Source: Doryteuthis pealeii | Taxonomy: Eukaryota > Mollusca > Cephalopoda > Myopsida > Loliginidae | Direction: 5' to 3' | NCBI GenBank assembly: GCA_023376005.1 | Contig: CM042145.1 | Coordinates: 98,750,702 to 98,814,701, forward strand | DNA: 64,000 nt | Part shown: piece after piece, positions 55,212 through 64,000 of the stretch | Numbering within the stretch: the first letter of the stretch is position 1 | Layout: each line of letters opens with the position of its first letter | The notes under the pieces: model-generated | The model's database searches: none | Seen by the model: the letters and a program-made list of their open reading frames with translations, nothing else | Told to the model about the DNA's origin: nothing | Translations under genes and position numbers: made by a program

Positions 55212-55639
55212 AATGCATTCTTTATACGGACACACAAACATTCCCTATCTTTAATATCTTTAATGGCGTATCAGCCTTCGTGGTTTATTTATTATCAAAG
55301 AAGAAATCCTTATAAAAGAACATTGGTGATACTATTTAACTTATAACCGGGGATGAGGGATTATTTTCCCTGGGTGTTAGTCCAAAATTGGACATAATAG
55401 CGCGACTGGCGTTTGAACTCACTACTACAATGTCGCAGTCCAGCACGTTGTTTTATAATGAATATGAATAGGCATAGCTTACCATTCTCATAATGTAGTG
55501 TAAAGATTTAGATTCAACCGTTTGTTGGGAACCGTGATAATTCATGGAAATCACCCAAGAGTTTGGCACCCCAGTGTTTCACCCCAAAGTCGTCCAGGCG
55601 GTTCTTGGCGATTGCCCTCACTATAAGAAAACATACAAG

Positions 55640-55795
55640 GCAACAATGCACCCAAAGCAACTTGGAATATAAAATCACCAAAGGCAACAAAGCAAGAAAG
55701 GACCTAAGGCAACTTCCAATATATGTCAAGTGAACAAAGCACACAAGCCAACGTTCAATAGGAATAATTAAATAAGAATACATATAAAAAGATTA
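55640..55795. repeat. Outlying fragment of the 580-bp array
   Basis: It contains 'atataaaatcaccaaaggca' and 'aagccaacgttcaatagg', matching units in the main array. It is separated from that array by a Helitron fragment and RPT-E. Confidence 0.7.
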
Positions 55796-55796
55796 T

Positions 55797-56036
55797 TTTA
55801 ATTATATTTTAATTGGTGCCTATATAAAATCATTCATAGGATTAATTATAATATGTAGGAGAATAAAAAATGATATTAGAGATCAATAACACCAAGTAAT
55901 CATTTATTAAACCCGGTTTTGTTAAAATAATTATACAAATTATTCCTACCATATGCTATATTTCAGGATTTTAAATGCACTAATAATATGGGAAGTTTTG
56001 CGGCAAATCTAACTCATATCTTAATAGAGACATCGT
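55797..56036 (-). mobile_element. Hel-D fragment inserted in the tandem array
   Basis: The complement matches the 41.6-kb subfamily ('gagatcaataacaccaagta', 'taaacccggttttgttaaaa'). Confidence 0.6.
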
Positions 56037-56149
56037 TAAGAAACGTTAAGAAAGTACCCAAGTAAATTGCCTTATTAAAACACCCAAAACAAACATCCAA
56101 GGATACTCGCCATATTAAAGCACACAAGGTAACCATGCACCCAATGTGT

Positions 56150-56690
56150 CGTGGACTAGCCTGGCGTGCCTGGCGTAGAGAGTGAATACGCTGGTCCAGG
56201 ACTATTTATACACGGCTTACTGAGAGCATCGAGGTGATTGCTTAGATGACAAAGGTCCCTCGGGGCTTGTTCCAGAGTGATTCGGCCTCTGGAGCGGCTA
56301 AGTAAAATTAACAGCGTTGATCCCAGGGGTGCTATCCCCCCAGGCAATACCTGCCCCCTTGATTTAAAGGGGCAGGGCTGGGTGTATTGCCCAGTGCCTG
56401 AGGCGCCCCCTTGAGGGGAATGCCGATGGGATCAACGCATTTTTGTGCCTACCACCCATGAGCTTCGGCTTGTGGTGGGTCCACATAAAAAGTGTCCTTA
56501 TGTCACGACCTCATAAATGGGATGAGAGGCAAATATCTTGCCCAGTGCCTGAGGCGCCCCCTTGAGGGGAATGCCGACGGATCAACGCATTTTTGTGCCT
56601 ACCACCCATGAGCTTTGGCTTGTGGGTGGGCCCACATAAAAATGTCCTTGTGTCACGCCCTTATAAATGGAATGAGTGACAAATACCCTA
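56150..56690 (+). mobile_element. RPT-E with internal duplication, inside the array
   Basis: It matches 27020-27300. The segment from 'ttgcccagtgcctgaggcgc' to 'cacccatgagctt' and 'tcataaatggg' occurs twice (about 56382-56532 and 56534-56690). Confidence 0.75.
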
Positions 56691-56799
56691 AGAGTGCAAA
56701 GGTTAGCGAACCGTCTACTCTAGGTTTTAGCACCCTGTTGCGAGTTACTATATGTCTGGCGCACATGTCGTTTGAATGTACGAGTATACTGAATAATGT

Positions 56800-58265
56800 A
56801 CGATCCAGTATACACACAAAACAACTTAGAATATAAAATCACTAAAGGCAACAGAGCACTATCTGTGCAATATATTCAAACCTACGAAGTCCCCAAGCCA
56901 GCATGCAATAGGAATGCACTCAAGGCAGAGAATCACCAGGCAAATTGTCCTATGAAAACAGCCAAGCCAACTAAAGTACCCAAGCCAACCTGCAATATGA
57001 ATGCACTCAAGGGGCAAAACATCCAACTAAATTGCCCTATGAAAACATTCCAAGGCAACAAGGTGCCAAGGCTACTCACCATATGAAACTACACAAGGCA
57101 TTAATGCACCCAAAGCAAGTTGAAATATAAAATCACCAAAGAGCAACAAAGCACCTAATGCAACTTGCAATATCTTTAAAGCGAACCAAGCACCTGAGCA
57201 AATCTTGAATATTAGTGCAATCTAGGCAGCAATTCACCCAAGTAAATTATCCTATAAAAATATCCAAGGTAACCAAGCACCCAATGGTAAAAAAAAGTTC
57301 TCAAGCCAGCTTGCAATTTGAATGTACTCAAGGCAGCAAATTACCCAAGTAAAACGCCCTATGAAAGCACCCAAGACAATTAGACGCCCAAGTCTACACG
57401 CTATATGAAACCATACAAGGCAATAATGCACCCAAAGCAACTTTCAATATGGAATCACCAAAGACAACAAAGCACTCAAGACAACTTGCAATATGAATGC
57501 ATCCAAGGCAGAAAAATACCTAAGTAAATCGTCTTATGAAAACAGCCAAGCCAACTAAAGTACCCAAGCCAACCTGCAATATGAATGCACTCGAGGGGCA
57601 AAACATCCAACTAAATCTACCAATGAAAACATCAAGGCAACAACGTTCCCAATGCTACTCACCATATGAAAGTATACGAGGCAATAATGCACCCAAAGCA
57701 AGTTGAAATATAAAATCACCAAACGCAACAAAGCACCCAAGGCAACTTTGCAATATTTTTCAAGCGAACAAAGCACATGAGCAGACCAGAAATAATATTG
57801 TAGTCAAGGAAGTAATTCACCCAAGTATGTTTCCTGTAAAAATATCCAAGCCAACAAAAGCACTAAAGCCAACTTGCAATTTGAATGTACTTAAGGCAAC
57901 AAAGTACCCAAGTAAAACGCCCTATGAAAGCACCCGAGATAACTAGATACCCAAGATTACTCGCCATATAAAAGCATACAAGGCAATGATGCACCAAAAG
58001 CAATTTGCTAATATCTTTCAAGCCAACAAAGCACCCAAGACAATGTGCAATAGGAATGCACCAAGGTTGCAAATCCCTCAGGCAAATCGTCTTATGAAAA
58101 CATCCAAGACAACAAAACACAAGTAGCCAACAAAACGCCCAAGCCAACTTGCTATATGAATGCACTCAAGGGGGCAAAACATCCAACTAAATAACCTTAT
58201 GAAAACATCTAGATAGCCCAAGGCGTTCAAAGCAACCCACCATACAAAAGCACAAAAGACAACTC
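56800..58265. repeat. Higher-order tandem array, about 580-bp period
   Basis: Basic units of about 40 bases ('gcacccaagccaacttgc', 'aatatgaatgcactcaagg') are arranged in a larger repeat. The marker 'gcaaaacatccaactaaat' recurs at about 57014, 57598 and 58182, and 'agccaagccaactaaagtac' at about 56960 and 57543. All frames are open only in patches. The minus-strand leucine/cysteine-rich ORFs are repeat artefacts. Confidence 0.85.
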
Positions 58266-58435
58266 TATTGCTATGTCTCTTCCTAACAATGGTTCTGCAA
58301 CCATTTATATATGGTGTAATTTACAGTTAGGAAATTCTATTATGAAGCCTCAGGATGTTGACAGAAAAGAAAAAGCCTTCATTTATGTCTAGAATAGCCA
58401 AGAAGGAAAGGTAATGTATTGATATCGATCAATAG

Positions 58436-59166
58436 TTTTAATTGTATGATGTCCCATAATAACAAAATCCCGGTTGAGAAAAGGAATACCTTTTTTTATG
58501 AAAATGCTACTGTGTACTTATTTGTGGCAATACAATGTGTGTGTGTGTCTGTGTCTGTGTTTATGTCTGTGTGTGTGTCTGTGTGTGTGTGTGTGTAAGT
58601 GCGCGCGTGTGTGTGTGTGTGTGTGTTTGTTGATATCTAGTTATAGTTTTAATTGTATAATATCCCATAATAACAAAATCATGGTTTAGAAAAAGATATC
58701 TTTCAGATAGCTTTTTATGAAAATGTTAGGTGTGTACTTATTACTAGCAATCCATTGTATTTCTGTGTGTGTGCGTGCTTGCGTGTGTACGCGCGTGTGT
58801 GTGCGTGTGTGTGTGTGTACGTGTGTGTGTGTGTTGATATCTAGTAATATTTTTAGTTGTATGATGTCCCATAATAACAAAATCCCAATTTAAAAATCGA
58901 ATACCTTTTTACGAAACTGTTAAGTATGTACTTATTACCAGCAATGTATTATACATGTGTGTGTGCACGTGTGTCTCTGTGTCTCTGTGTCTGCGTGCGT
59001 GTGTGCGTGCGTGCTGGCGTGTGCGCTTATCTGTGTGTGTATGCGTGCGTGGGGGATGTGTGGGTGTTGGTATCTCGTAATAGTTTTAATTGTATAATGT
59101 CTCATAATACCAAAATCCCGGTTTAAAAAACGAATACCTTTTTACGAAAATGTTAGGTGTGTACCT
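58436..59166 (+). repeat. GT-rich tandem array, 204-232-bp units
   Basis: Units start at about 58436, 58647, 58851 and 59083. Each contains 'ccataataacaaaatc', 'gaataccttttt', 'gtgtacttatta' and a (GT)n tract of its own. The fourth is split by the mariner at 59168. A decayed fifth lies at 61141-61300. Confidence 0.85.
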
Positions 59167-59167
59167 A

Positions 59168-59754
59168 CGAGGGGCGTTCAATAAGTAATGCCCCTGACCC
59201 ACTTCCAGTTGTTTGATCTAGCTGAAATTTTGCATGTGCAATTATTTATAACTCTATAGATTAAGCGGAAAATTACAGCTCTGAACTAATAGTGGTCTCT
59301 GATTTACAGGTGTTTGAACTGAGTCAAGTGTGAAATGGAGCCTGTTGAGTGTCGAGCAGGGATCCGGTTTTTGTATTTGAAAGGACGCACACCACGGGAG
59401 ACCTTTGATGAAATGAAAGTAACTTATGGTGATGATGCCCCATCATATGTCTATGTAAAACGCTGGCATCGTGAATTAAAACATGGTCGGAACTCTATGG
59501 AAACAGCTCCCAGATCTGGTCGAAAGGAAAGCGTTTCCCAGATGACATAGCCTTGATTTCTGAAGTCACGTCGTGGTTGGAGGACCAGCCTGGGGTGTTC
59601 TACAAAAACGGTCTCCAGATCTGCATCAAACGATGGGTGAAATGTGTAACTCTGGGTGGTTCCTATGTAGAAAAAGACTAATAACTGTGCCAAGTTTCGT
59701 TGCTCTACTGATATGGGAAGTGGGTCAGGGGCATTACTTATTGAATGCCCCTCG
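59168..59754 (+). mobile_element. Deleted mariner element with intact ends
   Basis: TIRs start CGAGGGGCGTTCAATAAGTA and match the inverted right end over about 38 bases. TA duplicates lie at 59166-59167 and 59755-59756. It is 587 bases, less than half a full mariner (about 1.3 kb). Since both ends are good, it could be mobilised in trans by a full-length relative. Confidence 0.85.
59335..59550 (+). pseudogene. Mariner transposase N-terminal fragment
   Basis: The frame opens at ATG 59335 with MEPVECRAGIRFLYLKGRTP and continues through the helix-turn-helix (DEMKVTYGDDAPSYVYVKRW) to APRSGRK, about 70 residues. This is the paired-like domain that binds the TIRs in mariner transposases. It stops at 59550. 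In another frame 59553-59681 encodes the last 40 or so residues of the family (SWLEDQPGVFYKNGLQ...GSYVEKD). The whole catalytic D,D34D domain is gone. The start is supported by family position and its distance (about 167 bases) from the TIR. Such truncated proteins can in principle still bind ends, but expression is unknown. Confidence 0.8.
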
Positions 59755-60049
59755 TATTCGTGGCAATACAGTGTGCGTGTGCCTCTCTCTCGGCGCGCAT
59801 GTATATGTATCTATGTGTATTTACTTATGCACTTATCCGAGTCCTTTTTTTTCATTTAGGAAACCTCAAGATGTTAACCGAAAAGAAAATGTCTACATCT
59901 ATATTAAGACTAACCAAGAAGTAAAGGAAATGTATTGATATTTATCAATATTATTGACTAACATGACCTGGGGATATACATAGTATGATGATTTAATTGT
60001 TGCAACGTTTGATATGTTTACTAAATAGCTATTGCTACATAGTTCAATA

Positions 60050-60120
60050 TGGGTAATTCCATGTCAAATCATCCAGAAAACATAAAGAATAGCCTGGGTG
60101 ATTTGACATGGAATTACCCA
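60050..60120. mobile_element. 71-bp palindromic micro-MITE with TA duplication
   Basis: Ends TGGGTAATTCCATGTCAAAT and its perfect inverse, arms of 22-28 bases with almost no interior, flanked by TA on both sides. Copy 1 of the host block (near 17935-17945) has the uninterrupted 'ttcaatatgtaaaaag', the predicted empty site. Confidence 0.85.
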
Positions 60121-60134
60121 TATGTAAAAAGTAC

Positions 60135-60136
60135 AA

Positions 60137-60234
<98 letters not shown>

Positions 60235-60240
60235 TTTTTT
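60135..60240. repeat. (CT)n(CTAT)n microsatellite and poly-T
   Basis: A CT tract, then a CTAT tract, then a T run. Confidence 0.95.
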
Positions 60241-60599
60241 TTTTCTTTCCTTCTTTTCATCATCGATTAAAACAGATTGGCCTTTGTTTTCGCGTTCTCA
60301 CCCTCTCTATCTATCATTCTCCTCTCTTGCTTTCTTTTTTATTACATTTTTATGCGTAGCATGTCCTTTCTTTCATTATAATAAAAACGGAATGGTTCAT
60401 TATTTTGCTGAGGTGACAACACTTATAAAAAATAAGAATTCGGTGGATAAGCGACAACAGATAATCAGTATTTACATTTTTGAATTTGATCTTCGACGAT
60501 TTGGACGGTCTCATTTGTAACTAGAGGGTGTTGCAAGATAATAACGTCAGAAGATTAAGGAACACCAATATTGATGTATAAATTGTTAAGTGAAGTGAA

Positions 60600-61110
60600 A
60601 GTGAACTTGTGATGAGATATTTTAATTAGAAAGAGGCTGTACAGACCCCCAGTCTACTATTTTGGCAGTCCACTGTTGGTCCAGTGGCAGGGAAAGTCCG
60701 AGACGACTGAGCTGTCGAGCTGCTGCCGGGTGCTGTCTCAGGTAGTATTGAGTCACTTCACGAGAGGCAAGCCTCCCCGGAAGCCCCAGCGCTTGCACCC
60801 AAGCCAGGTTGTGTTGGGATTTATGTGAGTAGTAAGATCTTTGTGGACATATTTTAGGCTTCAAGCAAGAGGCTTATATCACCAAAAATTATCCAACAGT
60901 GATTACCCCAATCCTACTACTATGGATTGATATGCACGGCCGTTGGCTCCCCTGGAGTTCATCCGTCCTTTGACAGCTCTTGTGTTTAGAGATGCTGGGT
61001 GTCTACACACACACCTCGCCAGACAAGCCGAAGCATGCTTGATGGGGGTGCCAGTTTAGTCGCCAGCAGACCGACCATGGAAAAAATTAGTACTAGTTTA
61101 CATGGTACTA
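60600..61110. other. GC-richer block of unknown identity
   Basis: It stands out from its surroundings in base composition ('gctgccgggtgctgtctcag', 'aagcctccccggaagcccc'). The best frame is 80 codons on the minus strand (60622-60864) without motifs I recognise. It may be an unrecognised transposon or exon-derived sequence. Confidence 0.4.
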
Positions 61111-61140
61111 GTAGCAGGTAAGAAAGAAGACCTGACCTCA

Positions 61141-61300
61141 CACATAATGTGCTATAATAACTAAATCTTGGTTTACATGAAAATTAACTTCTTATAAAAA
61201 TGTCAGGTGTGTATTTATTTGTAACAAGACAGTGTGTGTGTACGTGTGTATGTGTGTGTGTGTGAGTGTGGGTGGCTACTCAGGCACCTGTCTGAGTCTC
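61141..61300 (+). repeat. Decayed unit of the 58.4-kb GT-rich array
   Basis: 'ataataactaaatcttggt', 'aaaatgtcaggtgtgta' and a GT tract occur in unit order. Confidence 0.6.
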
Positions 61301-61860
61301 CTTTTTTCATTTAGCTTACATGCTCATTTATCAGTCATATTTTGAGCCATCTGTTACTGTTGTTTAGAATTGAAATGTCAAATTAATTCTCTACACTAAC
61401 TTATCACAGACGTTACGTTCACACTTTGATGTTTATTACTTCTTTTTTGTTCTTTTTCGTTTCTTTTCTTTTCTTTTATTTTCTATAACTCCTTCTACAA
61501 CTTCGGGTTTTCGGCATGTCAGCTTGCAATCCACGGACAGTAAACGGGTTAAATCATTCACTCTAAAACCGGGCATTTATCGACTTCCTCCCGAGGGCAA
61601 AACGCGACACAAGCTTAAGTTTATTGTGGGGATCCTCATGTGTATGTGCGAAGAGGGGGAAAGGAAGAATGCCCATTGCTCTCTGTAAATACCTTTGAGA
61701 TGCCTAAAGGCATCAGAGACTGGCCTTGATTCTATTCCGTTCGACACAATGAGGAAAGGCATCCAGATAAGACAGCGTTCAAATTGATTGATTGAACTTA
61801 ACGGCATCTCAACTTGTCTATGGTGATTTTATGCTTAGAGGTTAGATGGATGGTTGTTTG
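61301..61860. other. No recognised element
   Basis: Ordinary AT-rich sequence. A 76-codon minus-strand frame (61577-61807) has no motif I can name. Confidence 0.45.
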
Positions 61861-61864
61861 TTTG

Positions 61865-62450
61865 GTTGGTTGGCTGGTTGGTTGGTTTTTACGGCATGTC
61901 AACCCATTGGGTTATTTTATGCCAATGACGTTATTTTAATTTTTTAATTAATTTTAAACACATTTTAAGTTAATTTTTTTCTATTTAACCCATAGATAGG
62001 AACTTAACAGTTACTAACACTTATGAAAAGTCTCCAAACTTTTTTTTTCATATATATGCTAGAAGGCGGTGGCTGACGGCGTTAGTGTCCTGGATAAGAC
62101 GTTAAACTGCATCTAATGGTGAAGTTCCAATTATGGAGGTCTGAGGACCTATCACAATTACTGCCAAGTCCAACCTGACCAGAGTGATAGTACCTCCTAG
62201 GGTCCTATCTATGGGTTAAATAGAAAAAAACATGTTTAAGAACAGTTCTACCACTCCGTGTCAGAGTGGACCTGGGAGTAATGACAGCGAGTCTCTTGAT
62301 CAAATGGAGTTTGATGTTTTACTCACAAAAGTGGAGTACTGCAGGTCATAGATTGTTCATCCACCAGGATTCCTTCCTTAAGTATCACGGGTCACCACCC
62401 ACGGCCAACATGTGGCCCCATTGGAGGGGTACACATCTGCAGAAAAATGA
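61865..62450. mobile_element. RPT-A mosaic of three pieces
   Basis: A reverse tail (61865-62010), a forward body (62045-62230) and a reverse 5' part (62236-62450, with 'atcacgggtcaccacccacg'). It could fold back on itself. Confidence 0.65.
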
Positions 62451-63050
62451 GGGCTTCATCATTATCATAAACAATTGCTGATTTATTCATCTTTGGTGTT
62501 ATAGTGCAATCAAAACGGATATTGTTAGATACTAGTTATCATCAAGCTTTATACCATTGAAACTCAATGCCAAAAGATGAATATTCGCAATTCAAAAATA
62601 AAAGTACACATTCTATTTATGCAATTTTATTTTTGGTTAGATCTCTGTGCTAATAATTAGTGGATAATTAAGTTTTATATACACTTACTTACGCGGGGTA
62701 CTGTATATCTTGTCAGTAACAAGGGAGTGGGAAAAAACAGCATTTGTTAACACTATTCGATTACACAATGAATAGAAATAGAAGATCTTTTGAAACTATC
62801 ATTCACACCTCTTTTTCTGAGAGAAAAAATCGTTATCGATTATCGATGGGATGCCAGATGCTTCTTATTCGACACTTATATCCAATAGACTATTGTCCTG
62901 TATGACAATCAGAAGTTTGGATTTTGGACTTTTAAACTTATCAGAACTATTTACAAACACGACATTGCTCCGAGCACAGATAGTAAGATAAGAACAGGCA
63001 ACGTCTACGTATTAAATAGAGGGTTCAGTTCAAAATTTCTATAACGTTAT
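62451..63050. other. No recognised element
   Basis: AT-rich, with no repeat ends or coding signal seen. Confidence 0.45.
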
Positions 63051-63121
63051 TGTTTCCTGAAGACGACCAGAGGTCAAACGGCTGAAACGTTATTAAGAAA
63101 ACATTAAAAATAAATCAGCCG

Positions 63122-63125
<4 letters not shown>

Positions 63126-63166
<41 letters not shown>

Positions 63167-63419
63167 GTAATAGGGGTGGCCTTAAGTCAGTATCAGCCAG
63201 ACAACGAAGAAGTATATCCCCATATCACTAATGCTAGACAAAGGAGATTTTTGGGCGTCTGAAATGGAACATTACACTTACCATCAGCTCCACACTTTAC
63301 CGCATAGATCCTTGTGCTACTCATATGCTGAGTTTGCGGGGGGCGGTACCGAACCCGGAACATTGTGCTCCGACGCTAAGTCAACGCCCTGGGTACAGTT
63401 CTCGTCTACGATCTTCTGA

Positions 63420-63454
<35 letters not shown>
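63126..63454 (-). mobile_element. SINE-C copy between two (TA)n tracts
   Basis: The reverse SINE-C at 63168-63415 ('ggtggccttaagtcagtatc', 'accatcagctccacacttta') has a decayed head. (TA)n tracts lie at 63126-63160 and 63421-63454. The sequence just before the first tract (63057-63088) contains CTGAAGA...GAAAC, faintly hammerhead-like. Confidence 0.7.
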
Positions 63455-63457
<3 letters not shown>

Positions 63458-63685
63458 TCGTAAGAAATGAAGACGGCGAGAAGAGTTCAAATCCTGCACG
63501 AGACTGTTTGTATTTCACGTAGTGTCACCAGCCTTATAAAAGGTATGAATCTGCCTATTCTCCCTCCAGTTATGGGTAAATAGAAGAACAAACTGTGCTC
63601 TTTAACTTTGGTTAGGCAATCAGTCTAGGAGAAGGATTTTTTTTAAATTCCAACCTGTTAAACCCCGCTTAAAAAAAACGTACCT
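63455..63685 (+). mobile_element. SINE-B, A box lost
   Basis: B box 'gagttcaaatcctgc' at about 63483, body 'ctttaactttggttaggcaa' and tail 'ctgttaaaccccgcttaaaa'. The first bases of the head were replaced by (TA)n. Confidence 0.75.
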
Positions 63686-63775
63686 GTAAAATCTACCAGT
63701 TGACAAAAATAAAGAGAATTTGTCAACTGGAATATGTAGCAGTCCCAGCAGATCATAGGGTAAAGATAAAAGAAC

Positions 63776-64000
63776 AAAAACGATTGAAAAATATCCGAAC
63801 TTTGCCAAAGAATTGAAAAAAATCTGTGGAATATGAGAGTGAAAGTGATACCAATTGCAGTTGGTGCACTTAGAAGGGTCACCGGAAGTTTAGAAAACAG
63901 ACTAAAGGAACTGGAAATCAGAGGAAGAATCTAGACCATTTAGACAATAGTATTGTTAAGATCAGCTAGAATACTCAGAAGAGTTCTGGAGACCTCAGGA
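63776..64000 (+). pseudogene. LINE C-terminus running off the window
   Basis: It is the same protein block as 28.2-28.65 kb on the other strand. EKYPNFAKELKK is followed, after a frameshift, by RVKVIPIAVGALRRVTG, NRLKELEIRG, two stops and then SARILRRVLETSG at the window edge. This confirms the block as a dispersed element. It is dead in this copy. Confidence 0.65.

Larger units (their letters stand above)
59958..60590 (+). repeat. Dispersed block, copy 2 (pairs with 17845-18365)
   Basis: Collinear with copy 1 from 'catgacctggggatatac' to 'agattaaggaaca'. It differs by the 71-bp palindrome at 60050 and a long (CT)n(CTAT)n tract at about 60140-60231. Confidence 0.8.

Noticed and set aside
54586..55241. 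Long minus-strand ORFs of 117-210 codons rich in Tyr-Leu-Ser-Ile
   Set aside because: They are translations of the GATA tetranucleotide array in three frames. The same pattern is open in every frame, so there is no evidence for a protein.
57863..58165. Cysteine/leucine-rich minus-strand ORFs in the 580-bp array
   Set aside because: They are repeat-derived, with frames that break between higher-order copies and no start or domain.

Overview
This window looks like non-coding animal DNA, most likely from a mollusc and plausibly a cephalopod. That is inferred from three things: overall A+T richness, extreme microsatellite density ((TA)n, (GT)n, (CT)n, GATA), and the mix of transposon relics. I found no host protein-coding exon, no intact tRNA or rRNA gene and no CpG-island promoter in 64 kb. 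The only convincing protein homology is to transposable elements, and all of it is truncated or broken.

Five dispersed families recur and are named here for reference. RPT-A is a long repeat whose 3' tail contains 'gttgatatgccgtaaaa'. SINE-B is tRNA-derived, with A box 'gtgtaatggttag' and B box 'gttcaaatcc'. SINE-C is tRNA-derived, with head 'agctcagtcggtagagcg'. Hel-D is a non-autonomous Helitron with a 5' TC, a 3' hairpin, CTAG and A/T insertion sites. RPT-E is a GC-richer repeat ('gcccagcgcctgaggcg').

Layout. 0-8 kb: RPT-A and SINE relics, a LINE 3' end, a Ty3/gypsy integrase relic and an 87-bp tandem repeat. 8-16 kb: an LTR-like inverted pair, foldback elements, an hAT-like end, an 84-bp minisatellite and two long palindromes beside (TA)n. 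16-28 kb: SINE-B copies, a duplicated block, Helitrons, an RTE-type LINE end, a polypurine domain and two well-formed hammerhead-ribozyme folds. 28-46 kb: LINE ends, a 5S rRNA-derived retroposon, RPT-A inverted pairs, an internally deleted mariner, more hammerhead-like folds and Helitrons. 46-55 kb: (CT)n and (TA)n deserts, a pair of palindromic MITEs, SINEs and a GATA array. 55-64 kb: a higher-order tandem array of about 580 bp, a 200-230-bp GT-rich array interrupted by a deleted mariner, a 71-bp palindromic micro-element with its empty site elsewhere in the window, and a LINE end running off the edge.

The most interesting signal is a set of hammerhead-like RNA folds scattered through the window. 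The copies at 24980-25021 (minus) and 26133-26174 (plus) have all three helices and the core in the right order. At least three more (8.2, 30.4 and 37.2 kb) keep a recognisable but damaged core. Several sit beside AT-rich tails ending in (TA)n, and the 26.1-kb copy follows a tRNA-like head with A and B boxes. This suggests small non-coding, ribozyme-bearing retroposons, like the hammerheads known from Penelope-like elements and retrozymes. It is inferred from folding by eye and needs a covariance-model search and RNA evidence.
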